Below, one piece after another: positions 52,178-60,561 of a stretch of 64,000 nt of DNA (its first letter is position 1; the number at the start of each line of letters is the position of its first letter). The DNA lies in assembly GCF_030209755.1 (NCBI RefSeq), contig NZ_JARVRH010000014.1:38970-102969 (forward strand). The letters are read 5' to 3'. The translations under genes and the position numbers were made by a program. The notes under the pieces were generated by a model. The model was not told the origin of the DNA. It did not search any database and saw only the letters and a list, made by a program, of their open reading frames with translations. The stretch is from Arthrobacter sp. efr-133-TYG-118 (GTDB lineage: Bacteria; Actinomycetota; Actinomycetes; Actinomycetales; Micrococcaceae).

Positions 52178-52972
52178 TTATCCGAGGGAACTGAGGAACG
52201 CAGTCGCGTCCGCTGCCACCTGGTCCGGACACTCCCACAAGACCAGGTGCCCTACCCCGGGATAAACCTTCAACACGGCGCCTGGTATTCGAGCCGCCAA
52301 GGCCTCCTGGTGCCTTCGAGGCAGCACGGAGTCATGTGCGCCCCACAGGATCAGGGTGGGCGCGAGGATGGTTCCGGACTCCGTGGGCGGAGTTGCCGTA
52401 CGCAAGCCATCGAGGATCCGCTTCCACGCATGCGCGGGCATCCTGACCCCGTCGCGTACCCGGTCCTCGATGAACCAAACAGGAATCGCATGCAGCAGTG
52501 GGAACCAAGCCAAGGAACTCCGCACCCAGTCCTCGTCGACGGGATCCTCGAGAGTGGCGACTTCGTCGGCGAAAGCAGTCCGACCGCGAAGGCTCAGCGG
52601 AGAGCCCACCAGCACGAGCGCCGCGACACGATCCGGATACCTGATGGCTAACTGCTGGGCCACGTAGCCGCCGCTGGAGGAACCGAGGACGAACGCCGTC
52701 TGGACATCGAGCGCATCCAGGATGGCGGCGGCGTCATCGGCCTGTTCTGCCAGCGAATATCCGAGCTCCGGTTTCTCCGCGTCGCCCTGGCCGCGGAGGT
52801 CGGGCGCGTAAACCCTGAAGTCCGTCAGCAAAGGTACAACGCGGTCAAAGCTGCGACGGGATTCACCCCAAGCGTGCAAAAGCAACAGCGGCTTCGCGTC
52901 GGCGTCGCCGTGGACGAGGCACGGAACCCGTATGCCCGTGGTGAGCCTGAGATCCAGGACTTCGGCGCCCAT
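52178..52972 (-). CDS. Alpha/beta hydrolase
   Basis: Catalytic triad visible: nucleophile in VLGSSSGGYVAQQ, Asp in LWGAHDSVLPR, His in GVGHLVLWECP. Oxyanion region LLLLHAWGESRRS and DLRGQGDAEKP. The gene can start at GTG 53002 or ATG 52972; the latter begins MGAEVLDLRLTTG. Convergent with the acyltransferase, 3 bases apart. Confidence 0.85.
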   Translation of the reverse strand: MGAEVLDLRLTTGIRVPCLVHGDADAKPLLLLHAWGESRRSFDRVVPLLTDFRVYAPDLRGQGDAEKPELGYSLAEQADDAAAILDALDVQTAFVLGSSSGGYVAQQLAIRYPDRVAALVLVGSPLSLRGRTAFADEVATLEDPVDEDWVRSSLAWFPLLHAIPVWFIEDRVRDGVRMPAHAWKRILDGLRTATPPTESGTILAPTLILWGAHDSVLPRRHQEALAARIPGAVLKVYPGVGHLVLWECPDQVAADATAFLSSLG

Positions 52973-52993
52973 AGCATCAGGGTACGCCTCGCC

Positions 52994-53039
52994 GCGCGGC
53001 ACTTAGGTGACTGCCGCCGTCGGGCATTCACGCCGAAAG
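52994..53039. repeat. Dispersed repeat, copy 2
   Basis: About 46 bases (GCGCGGCACT … GGTGACTGCCGCCGTCGGG … CCGAAAG) also found at 59601-59646, with its core (GACTGCCGCCGTCGGGCA) again at 52130-52147. See findings. Confidence 0.8.
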
Positions 53040-53146
53040 CTAAAGTTGAGTCGCCCGGCGATCCTGAGACGGAATCGTTGACACCTGGGAAGCATCGGCG
53101 TTCGATGATCGCAGGGGAGCTGCCTTGGCGGGAAGGACCGGGGTTC

Positions 53147-53929
53147 ATGCGGGTAGTCCGGAATGCGAAACCTGTATCCATCGTGGCAGGCAGCGCCCTA
53201 TTGGTTGAGGGCTGTGCCGGGATGTGGCTGGCCGCCACAGCGCCGGCTGGACCGGAGAACGGCAGGATTGTTCTGTTTTCCTTCTTCTATGCCGTCGTTG
53301 CCCTGATCTGGGGTGTCGTCATGCTGTCCTGGCGCCTCTGGTCCAAGCCGATGGTCCTGGTGCGGGCGCAGGTGGCCGATGCCTTTCCCCTGGTCTTGCC
53401 CATTGCTGTGTTCGTGTCCGGGTTTCTTTCCGTGCCCGAGATCGCAGATCCCTTCCGTCCATACCTGTGGATGGGCTGCCTGCTGTTGGGGTCGGTGGCC
53501 ATTTCAGTAGCGACTCCGGAGAATGCGACGCTCTCGGAGGTTCCTCCGCTACGCCCGGGACACTTCCTCGATTGGCTCAGATGGCAGAATTTCGGTGCCG
53601 GCTCGCTGTGGGTTTCGATTTTCTTTACCGCATCGTTCTTTTTAGATTCACGCCAATCTGGTGTCTTCACGCCATTGATCATCGTGCTTGCACTCGCTCA
53701 AGCGACCGTGAGCGTTTGGCGCATCATCGAGCACCGACAATTTTCCAAGGTCGGGGTGCGCCTTTCCGGCCTGCAGATCAATTGGCTGCGCGTCATCCAC
53801 GTCAGCCGCGGACACGAGGCGGCCGTCAAGGAGCTCCGCACGATGTACCCCAAAATCGGTCCTGCGCTCGCCGACACCACCATCGAAAACCTTTATCGAG
53901 CGGACGCGCCAAGCGGGCCGAGCCTCTAG
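53147..53929 (+). CDS. Polytopic membrane protein, unknown
   Basis: Six or so hydrophobic segments (PVSIVAGSALLVEGCAGMWL, IVLFSFFYAVVALIWGVVML, FPLVLPIAVFVSGFLS, YLWMGCLLLGSVAISV, SLWVSIFFTASFFL, FTPLIIVLALAQATVSV) and a cytoplasmic C-terminus of about 60 residues. ATG 53147 has AAGGA at a good distance; ATG 53105 is an alternative, and the longer frame overlaps the hydrolase. No family recognised. Confidence 0.6.
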   Translation: MRVVRNAKPVSIVAGSALLVEGCAGMWLAATAPAGPENGRIVLFSFFYAVVALIWGVVMLSWRLWSKPMVLVRAQVADAFPLVLPIAVFVSGFLSVPEIADPFRPYLWMGCLLLGSVAISVATPENATLSEVPPLRPGHFLDWLRWQNFGAGSLWVSIFFTASFFLDSRQSGVFTPLIIVLALAQATVSVWRIIEHRQFSKVGVRLSGLQINWLRVIHVSRGHEAAVKELRTMYPKIGPALADTTIENLYRADAPSGPSL

Positions 53930-53954
53930 ATCCGACCACCTTTGGCCGTGTAGC

Positions 53955-53990
53955 AGTCCGGGATCCCCGAAAATACGGGGATCCCGGACT
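53955..53990. terminator. Perfect 15-bp hairpin, part of a dispersed repeat
   Basis: AGTCCGGGATCCCCG-AAAATA-CGGGGATCCCGGACT between convergent genes. Flanking sequence (CCTTTGGCC before, TTCAAAAGTGG after) recurs near 59496-59578. Confidence 0.85.
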
Positions 53991-54037
53991 GGAAGTGGTT
54001 CAAAAGTGGTCGAATGTTGAGCCAGGTTCTTCTAAGG

Positions 54038-56020
54038 TCAGACCCTGGGGAACTTGGTGTTGAGACGGAACAGGAACGCAGCGGTCGCGTCGCGGTGTAC
54101 GGGTTGAAGGGGCTGGTATATCGCTCCTCCCGGTACCGCCCAGCCGGTCGTGATGCCGTTGGCGGCGAGCCAGCTGATCTCCTTATAGAACGGGTAGGTC
54201 GAGGGCACGTCGAGGAACGTCACGGTCGGGGTAACCGCTGGACTTCCGCTCAAGCGGTAGAGGAACGCGGCCATCGCATCCCGGTTCACCGAATCCAGCG
54301 GGTGGAAGCTTCTCGTGTTGTTCGGCCCAGGGTACCCGGTGGTGATGCCGGTGGAAGCCAGCCAGGTGATTTCCTTGTAGAACTGGTCCGTGGTGGGAAC
54401 GTCCGTGAACGGGGAGGCAGCGGGTGCGGTAAACGCTGGGCTGCCCTTGTACCGGTAGATGAACGCAGCCATCGCTTCCCGGCTTATCGACTGCAGCGGC
54501 TCAAACAAGGTGGTGCCGTTGGGCTGCGGGAACCCGGTAGTGATTCCGTTGGCGGCGAGCCACGTGATCTCGTTGTAGAACGGATAGCTTGGCGGGATGT
54601 CGGCGAACGAGGTGCCGTTGTCGTACATCTCGTAGTCGTCGGTGGTGATGGTGCCGTTGGCTTGGATGTTCAGGCCCCAACTGATGCCTGACGCGCCAGC
54701 CGGCAGGGGAGGCGTGGTCCAGGTAATTTGGGTCCAGTTCGCCGCGGGGAGGACCAAGGGGCTTGCGGTCCAGTACGTCCAAAACCCGTTACCGACGCGG
54801 TAATAGAGTTCGAACTGGGTGTCCGCGGTGGATTTATACCAGGCTTTCAGCTGATAAGTGTGTCCAGGTGTGCCGGTCGGTGAGCAGCCGCCCAGGTCCA
54901 GGGCGGGCAGGAGTTTCGCGTCTCCGGACACCCAGCCTGTCAGGGTGAGCTGTTCAGCGTTCGTGCCGGTGTGGCCTGGCGTGACGATGGAGAAAGCGGG
55001 GGTGTTGGTGCCATACCCGCCGGCGGCCCAGCACTGCGGGATCGTGTTGACCAGGGTTTCCAGGCTGGCGTTTTGGATCAAATTCGTTCCCAGCGGTGGC
55101 GGTGGAGGTACGGCAGGGCCCTGGACAGCTGGCTGCTGGGTGCCGCCGACGACCTGGTCCACGGTCTGCACGGCGACGGTACCGGCCGCCTTTTGCTGTG
55201 CCAGCCACGTGGCGAACTGGGTGAACAGGGTCGGGGTGATGGTCAGCGTCGGGTCCGTGCCGACGGCGATGTGGTGGAACGTCAGTTGGACCCACCCGCC
55301 GGTGGTTGTCTGGGCGTGGGTCACCTGGTTCTCCAGATTCGCCAGGGTCCACGTGCTGTCCACCTCATCCGGTGCCGCCGTGTCATAGGCGTTGACCGGC
55401 GGGATGGTGTCTGCTGCGGGAAGCGTCGCAGAGGCCGGGTCCTTGCTGGCAGCGTCGCCCAGGCCACGGGCACTGTTGAACCCGCACCCCTTCACCAGGG
55501 CCTCGGTGGCCGGGTTTTCGGAAGCGAAGGGATAGGCGAAACTCGTGACTTTGAAGCCCATGTTCATCAGCGCCACCCGCCCGTCGCAGATCTGCCGCGA
55601 CGACTCAGCGGGGATCAGGGACACAAGATCCGGGTGGGTCACGGTGTGGCCGCCGATCTCATTGCCGTCGGCGGCGATTTGCTGGAGGTTGGCTGTGGTC
55701 AGGTAGGTGGGCTGGTCGATCCACCCGGTGGTGATGAAGAACGTGCCGACCAGGCCCAGGCCCTTCATCGTGGCTTCTGCCGTCAACTGGTCCGCGTTGC
55801 CGTCATCGAATGTCAGCGACACCACTGTGTTCGGGGCAGCATGCGCCGGTGCGGCGAGCCCCACCCCGGCCAGCAGGCCGGCAACCATCAGCGCCGTGCT
55901 GCCGAAGGCGGTCCAGCGTTTGCGAAAGTGCTTACCGAGCCCTATCCCGTTCGCATTGGGCCGTGTGCGGCCCTCGCGTGGCGATTCCGTCGCCCCTCGC
56001 TGCTCATTCGTGGTACTCAT
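54038..56020 (-). CDS. Polysaccharide deacetylase (CE4) with three SLH repeats
   Basis: Secreted enzyme: signal peptide around FGSTALMVAGLLAGVGLAAPAHA. CE4/NodB domain: VSLTFDDGNADQL (Asp), GNEIGGHTVTHPDL (H-x3-H), TSFAYPFAS; then a Gly/Pro linker and a beta-sandwich CBM-like region (NLIQNASLETL … YQLKAWYKST). C-terminus: three SLH-type repeats (FADIPPSYPFYNEITWLAA; FTDVPTTDQFYKEITWLAS; FLDVPSTYPFYKEISWLAA), each followed by R(E/D)AMAAF(I/L)YR. ATG 56020 has GGAGGAG upstream. Likely deacetylates a GlcNAc-containing polymer and anchors to the wall. Confidence 0.88.
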   Translation of the reverse strand: MSTTNEQRGATESPREGRTRPNANGIGLGKHFRKRWTAFGSTALMVAGLLAGVGLAAPAHAAPNTVVSLTFDDGNADQLTAEATMKGLGLVGTFFITTGWIDQPTYLTTANLQQIAADGNEIGGHTVTHPDLVSLIPAESSRQICDGRVALMNMGFKVTSFAYPFASENPATEALVKGCGFNSARGLGDAASKDPASATLPAADTIPPVNAYDTAAPDEVDSTWTLANLENQVTHAQTTTGGWVQLTFHHIAVGTDPTLTITPTLFTQFATWLAQQKAAGTVAVQTVDQVVGGTQQPAVQGPAVPPPPPLGTNLIQNASLETLVNTIPQCWAAGGYGTNTPAFSIVTPGHTGTNAEQLTLTGWVSGDAKLLPALDLGGCSPTGTPGHTYQLKAWYKSTADTQFELYYRVGNGFWTYWTASPLVLPAANWTQITWTTPPLPAGASGISWGLNIQANGTITTDDYEMYDNGTSFADIPPSYPFYNEITWLAANGITTGFPQPNGTTLFEPLQSISREAMAAFIYRYKGSPAFTAPAASPFTDVPTTDQFYKEITWLASTGITTGYPGPNNTRSFHPLDSVNRDAMAAFLYRLSGSPAVTPTVTFLDVPSTYPFYKEISWLAANGITTGWAVPGGAIYQPLQPVHRDATAAFLFRLNTKFPRV

Positions 56021-56398
56021 GGTCAACTCCTCCCCAGGCTAGGTAACGCACTAGCAGCCGGGTGATCCCTCGTTGGTGGGCCAAGAAGGTGCCGCTCGAA
56101 AGGGGAGTCCGATCTGGGTTTCCAGCGGTGGTACTCGGTGCCGGTTTTTTATTCACACTCGTGTAAATGCGAGGCTACGACCCCAAGCAGCTATTGAAAC
56201 GAGTGGCCAATACTTGTTTTCCCACGCTTCTTTAGGTGGAGCTTCTGATGTGTCTAGGTAGCTTCCCCATCGTCCCCTCGGAACGGTGTCTGGGCCTCGC
56301 CCAGGGGTAGTCGCGCAAGCACCCCGCGTGTACAGTCGGTTTCGCCAGCCCTTCCGGGTCAGGCGCGCCCGGCCGGCTCCGTGGAGGAAGGAGTGCCC
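56021..56398. other. Divergent intergenic region
   Basis: About 380 bases between the CE4-SLH gene (minus) and the permease operon (plus). The middle (56140-56260) is AT-rich and must hold promoters for both. No clear palindrome or gene. Confidence 0.4.
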
Positions 56399-57457
56399 GT
56401 GACTCTGCCTGCAGTCGACAAACGCGAACAGCCGGAACACGAGCACGGAAGCCCGTCCCGTGCTTTTAGGTCGAAGTCTGCCGCCGGTTTCATCGCCGGA
56501 CTCGCGCTCGTTGCTCTGTTCGCGCTCGTGCGGGTGCTGGCACCGTCCACGCCGGAGAATTTCGGGCTTCCCAACGCGGCCCGCGACTTTGCCACGCTAT
56601 CGATCAGCGTCGTCGTCGAGTCCTTGCCGTTCGTTTTCCTCGGGATTGTCCTCTCGATCGCCGTCCAGGTCTGGCTGCCGGAGGGCATGCTGCTCCGTCG
56701 CCTGCCTCGGAGCCCGGTGCCGCGGAGGCTGGTCCTCTCGGTCTTGGGAATGCTGCTGCCCGTCTGCGAATGCGGTAATGTTCCACTGGCCCGCGGTCTG
56801 GTGGTCAAGGGCCTCACGGTTGCGGAATCGATGACGTTCCTGTTCGCGGCCCCGATCCTGAACCCCGTGACCATCGTCACTACCGCGCAGGCGTTTGGCT
56901 GGGACAACGGCATCCTGGTCTCCCGTGTCTTGGGCGGTTTCTTCATCGCCAATCTTGTTGGTTGGATCTACAGCCGGCATCCGCGTCCCCAGGACCTGCT
57001 GACCGCCCGGTTCCAGGAAACCTGCAACATTGCAGACCACCACGACGGCGCCGCCGGCAGGGTGAGGCGCAGCGTGCAGATGTTCTCGCAGGAGACGCGC
57101 GCCATGATGCCTGCCCTCTTTATTGGTGCAGGCATGGCGGGGCTGATCCAGGTTGCCGTTTCCCGCGAAGTGCTGGTCGCCCTGGGCAGCAATCCCGTCT
57201 GGTCTGTCCTGGCGTTGATGCTGCTGGCCTTCGTCGTCGCGATCTGCTCAAACGTGGATGCCTTCTTCATCCTGTCGTTCGGGGCAACCTTCATGCCGGG
57301 AGGCATCGTGGCTTTTCTCGTCTTCGGGCCCATGATCGACGTGAAAATGCTCGCCTTGATGCGCACCACGTTCACAGCGAAAACCCTCCTTCAGCTCAGC
57401 CTGCTGGTGGCACTCTGCGCGGCGGTCCTCGGGTTGGCGGTCAACTATGGTCATTAG
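56399..57457 (+). CDS. Permease (DUF318/ArsP-like)
   Basis: Eight to ten helices with the family motif LLPVCECGNVPLARGLV then ESMTFLFAAPILNPVTIVTT, and a second repeat ICSNVDAFFILSFGATFMPG. GTG 56399 is chosen because AAGGAG lies 6 bases upstream. Overlaps the TIGR03943 gene by 11 bases. The pair is widespread in Gram-positives; substrate is unknown, with metals or metalloids proposed for the family. Confidence 0.82.
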   Translation: MTLPAVDKREQPEHEHGSPSRAFRSKSAAGFIAGLALVALFALVRVLAPSTPENFGLPNAARDFATLSISVVVESLPFVFLGIVLSIAVQVWLPEGMLLRRLPRSPVPRRLVLSVLGMLLPVCECGNVPLARGLVVKGLTVAESMTFLFAAPILNPVTIVTTAQAFGWDNGILVSRVLGGFFIANLVGWIYSRHPRPQDLLTARFQETCNIADHHDGAAGRVRRSVQMFSQETRAMMPALFIGAGMAGLIQVAVSREVLVALGSNPVWSVLALMLLAFVVAICSNVDAFFILSFGATFMPGGIVAFLVFGPMIDVKMLALMRTTFTAKTLLQLSLLVALCAAVLGLAVNYGH

Positions 57458-58217
57458 GCGGCTCGTGGGCCGCTGGCAAGGCGTGGTCCTCAGCCTGATC
57501 GGCCTCACAGCGACGATCTGGCTGGGCCTGACGGGGCAGCTTGCCTTGTATATCCATCCACGGTATTTCGTGTTCACGGTCATCACGGTCATCATGGCCG
57601 TGATCGCCGGAGTGCTCGCCCTGGCAGCCTTCGCCTTCGCTCCAACCGCCCAAGACGGACACGGACACGAGCACGGCGATGAGCCCGGTTCCCGGTGGGG
57701 CTGGCTGTGGCCGGTCGGGAGCGTGCTGACCATCGTTGCCGCCGTCGTCGCCTTGCTGATCCTCCCGCCGTCGACCCTAACTACCGCAACCGTCGCACAG
57801 CGGGACCTCAACGGCTCAGCGTCCGCCCTCACCCTGAAAGCACCCGCACTGCCCGGCAAGGGAGACTACTCCGCATTCACGGTAAGGGACTGGGCATCGC
57901 TGCTCCGGTCCGGCGCGGGGCAGGACTTTTTTGCCGACAAGACTGCCACCGTGACCGGGTTCATCAGTGCGGACAAGACAGATCCAAACGTTTTCTTCGT
58001 GACCCGTTTTGTGGTGACCTGCTGCGCAGTCGATGCCCAGCCGATTGGCGTTCCCGTCTATCACCCCGGGTGGCAAAACGAATTCAAAACCGACAGCTGG
58101 GTCACGGTCACCAGCAGCTTCCGTGCGAATCCCAACGCGGCCAGTCGCGAGGCAATCGTCCTGATACCGGACTCCATCAAGCCCACCACTCAGCCAGCGC
58201 AGCCCTATGTCTACTAA
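57447..58217 (+). CDS. TIGR03943 family membrane protein
   Basis: Three N-terminal helices with a His-rich cytoplasmic loop (QDGHGHEHGDEPG) and an exterior domain ending in the family's FFVTRFVVTCCAVDAQPIGV (CC motif). 256 aa. Partner of the permease in the same operon; stop overlaps the next start by 11 bases. The His loop and Cys pair suggest metal handling. Confidence 0.82.
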   Translation: MVIRRLVGRWQGVVLSLIGLTATIWLGLTGQLALYIHPRYFVFTVITVIMAVIAGVLALAAFAFAPTAQDGHGHEHGDEPGSRWGWLWPVGSVLTIVAAVVALLILPPSTLTTATVAQRDLNGSASALTLKAPALPGKGDYSAFTVRDWASLLRSGAGQDFFADKTATVTGFISADKTDPNVFFVTRFVVTCCAVDAQPIGVPVYHPGWQNEFKTDSWVTVTSSFRANPNAASREAIVLIPDSIKPTTQPAQPYVY

Positions 58218-59463
58218 GCGCCGTCCCGTCTCGGCCAAACGGGCTGCTGCGATTGCCGCGGCCGCGGAGCTGCTGGCGGGACGCCGTTTCGCCCGGCGCC
58301 TCTACGGCACCATCGCGATCCTCGCCGTCCTCGCGGGCGGGTTGACGGTAGCGAACCTTTCGAAGCTGCCGCACCCCAACTCCACCTCGGCCCTGGCCCG
58401 CTCCGCCACGCCCGCGGCCTTTGACCTGTACAGCCTGCAGAGGGACACCGGCAAGGACAACACAGGGCTGAAGAAACCGGACACTATCCTCGGCACAAGC
58501 CTGTCCGGCGGCGACCAAGGCACTGTGATTGTCAGCGCCCCCCGCATCCAGGAGTATGCCGCCCTTCCGTCCGCCCTCGCCGTCGTCACACTCAACGATG
58601 ACAACACCAGCTCGCTCGAAATCGTCCCCCTCACCGGCGGCCCGCCAACCCTTGTTCCATTGCCAAGCTTGGGAACAGTGGCGAACCTCCATGCGGCGGG
58701 ATCCAAGCACCTCATAGGCTTCACCTTCACCGCTTCTTCGGGCACTGGACAGTACTGGAAAACACTCTTCGTGTACGACCTCGACAATCCGTCCTCGGCT
58801 CCGCGGGCCGTCCAGGGGATCAACGGTCCGGTTTCGGCCGCGGACTGGCGCTTTGTCCCGGGTGCGGCCACTGTGGTGGCGCAGACCGACGACCAGTCCA
58901 TGTTCCTCATTGATGCGCTGGAAAGCGGCAAGGTGTCCCCTCTGGGCGCGCATGCCGGGATCCTTGGTTTCGTCCCCGGCAGCAATCAACTCGCCGTCGC
59001 CGACCCTGGGCTGAAAAAGGGCGTGGACCCGCCACGGTATTCGACCATCAACCTCGCCACCGGGACCTCCGCGCCGCTCACCCTCCCCGGCGCTTTCGTG
59101 CCCGATGCCGCGAACGGGGTCACCACCACCGCGAGCCAGCCCATGGTCCTCGCCGCTTCCGGCCAGTACACGCAAGTAGTGAGAAAGTACGACGGCGGAA
59201 AGGAAGCCTCCGTCGTCAACCTCAGCGACAAGAACGGCTCGCGCCAGCTGTACCGGCCCGCCGCGGCCTGGTCGCGGATCCTGGACACCTGCATCTCTCC
59301 GGCCAGCGACTACCTCGCCGTCGAAACAGCAGCACCGCAATACACGGGAGACCAATATCCCGTCCTCCCCGAACCGACTCCTATCCGGACCGACCTGGTG
59401 GACTTGAAGTCAGGAACCGTCCTGAAAAGCGTTCCTGGGTTCCTCCCCAGCTGGTGCGGTTGA
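58207..59463 (+). CDS. Membrane-anchored beta-propeller-like protein
   Basis: One helix near the N-terminus (LYGTIAILAVLAGGLTVAN), then about 340 residues of repeated short strands with D/G turns (SLEIVPLTGGPPTLVPLP; TLFVYDLDNPSSAPRAV; PVSAADWRFVPGAATVVAQT; GILGFVPGSNQLAVA), which looks like a WD40/YVTN propeller facing outside. C-terminal Cys pair (DTCIS; PSWCG) could be a disulphide. Third gene of the permease operon; role unknown. Confidence 0.65.
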   Translation: MSTKRRPVSAKRAAAIAAAAELLAGRRFARRLYGTIAILAVLAGGLTVANLSKLPHPNSTSALARSATPAAFDLYSLQRDTGKDNTGLKKPDTILGTSLSGGDQGTVIVSAPRIQEYAALPSALAVVTLNDDNTSSLEIVPLTGGPPTLVPLPSLGTVANLHAAGSKHLIGFTFTASSGTGQYWKTLFVYDLDNPSSAPRAVQGINGPVSAADWRFVPGAATVVAQTDDQSMFLIDALESGKVSPLGAHAGILGFVPGSNQLAVADPGLKKGVDPPRYSTINLATGTSAPLTLPGAFVPDAANGVTTTASQPMVLAASGQYTQVVRKYDGGKEASVVNLSDKNGSRQLYRPAAAWSRILDTCISPASDYLAVETAAPQYTGDQYPVLPEPTPIRTDLVDLKSGTVLKSVPGFLPSWCG

Positions 59464-59495
59464 TAGAGGCCCGTCCAGTCCGCTGAATCTCCCCG

Positions 59496-59578
59496 CCTTT
59501 GGCCGGGCAGCATCTCAGGAATCCGCGGAAATACGGGGATTTCGGACTACGATACCGGCCAAAAGTGTTCAAAAGTGG
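59496..59578. repeat. Dispersed palindromic repeat, copy 2
   Basis: CCTTTGGCC … GAAATACGGGGAT … CGGACT … TTCAAAAGTGG, matching 53939-54009. The stem here is less perfect. Lies between convergent genes as does copy 1. Confidence 0.75.
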
Positions 59579-59608
59579 GGAAACCACGACGGCGGCGTGC
59601 GCGCGGCA

Positions 59609-60529
59609 CTACGGTGACTGCCGCCGTCGGGCACTCAGACCGAAAAGCCAGGTGGCAGCCACCGTTGCCAGATAACCAGTGATGACGATCAGGGAGACGC
59701 CCGCCCAGAAGTAGTTGGTGGTGTTGCTTTCCTGCCCGAAACCGCTCGCAATTCCAATCAGCGAGTACACCGCGACGGCCGCGGCTGAGACGCCCGCCAG
59801 AGTCGACAGCGAAAGCCACAAACGCGATGACGCCCAGTGTTCCCCGCGGCCGTCCTGGACGTTCCAGCGCTTTCCAGTGCGCAGCACCAACCAGCCGGCC
59901 GGCAGCATGACCGCTCCGACCACGAGGAACGCGGCGACGACGTCGGCAGGTCGGTGCCACTGGTTGATCAGCGTGGAAACCCCGGCCGCCACCGCGAAAG
60001 TGCCACCGAGGAACCCCGCGAGGGGCCGCCAGCGCGGCGACACCACCAAGAAGACAGCGGCAGCCGCCGAGGCCGCCAAGGTGGTGTGACCGGAGGGCAG
60101 CGAGTTTAGTTCGATGGTCTGGACGCCGCGGAACGGTCTGTTCGGAAACCAGTCCTTGAGGAGCTGGGTGGCCAGGTTTGCCGCGACACAAGCGGCCACC
60201 GCGATCCCGGCGGACTTCCAGCGGCGGCGCATTATCGTGACGAAAAGAACGACGACGGCGGCGATCGCCACCGAGATGACCGGCAACCAATCGAGGAACT
60301 GGGTGGTTGCCCGCTCGGTGGGACCGTTGATGGTCGTGGCTTCCACAAGGGCGGATTCGTCGATGTACTGTCCCGTGGTGGTGCGCACGAAAAAATAGTA
60401 GGTGGCAATGAAAGCGGCCATGCATGCCAGGGTTGCGAGCATAAAAAGGAGGCCCATCCCAGCGCCCGCCCAGCGCCTGGTATCGGTCCCACGTGTGGCC
60501 GGCAGTCGGCTCGTCTTAGGAAAACTCAT
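59609..60529 (-). CDS. PAP2-family phosphatase
   Basis: Six helices; phosphatase motifs KDWFPNRPFRG (K-x6-R-P), LPSGHTTLAA (S-G-H) and STLINQWHRPADVVAA (third motif; the Arg of S-R-x5-H is Thr). Probably dephosphorylates a lipid pyrophosphate or polyprenyl phosphate outside the membrane. ATG 60529 (MSFPKTSRL) is preferred over 60565. The last residues come from the dispersed repeat at 59601. Confidence 0.82.
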   Translation of the reverse strand: MSFPKTSRLPATRGTDTRRWAGAGMGLLFMLATLACMAAFIATYYFFVRTTTGQYIDESALVEATTINGPTERATTQFLDWLPVISVAIAAVVVLFVTIMRRRWKSAGIAVAACVAANLATQLLKDWFPNRPFRGVQTIELNSLPSGHTTLAASAAAAVFLVVSPRWRPLAGFLGGTFAVAAGVSTLINQWHRPADVVAAFLVVGAVMLPAGWLVLRTGKRWNVQDGRGEHWASSRLWLSLSTLAGVSAAAVAVYSLIGIASGFGQESNTTNYFWAGVSLIVITGYLATVAATWLFGLSARRRQSP

Positions 60530-60561
60530 TACTTTCAGGGTGTCATATTTGGCTGGGAGGA

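Noticed and set aside
54971..56065. 364-codon plus-strand ORF
   Set aside because: Antisense to the CE4-SLH gene; composition is not protein-like.
58177..59355. 392-codon minus-strand ORF
   Set aside because: Shadow of the propeller gene; Gly/Arg/Val-rich without motifs.
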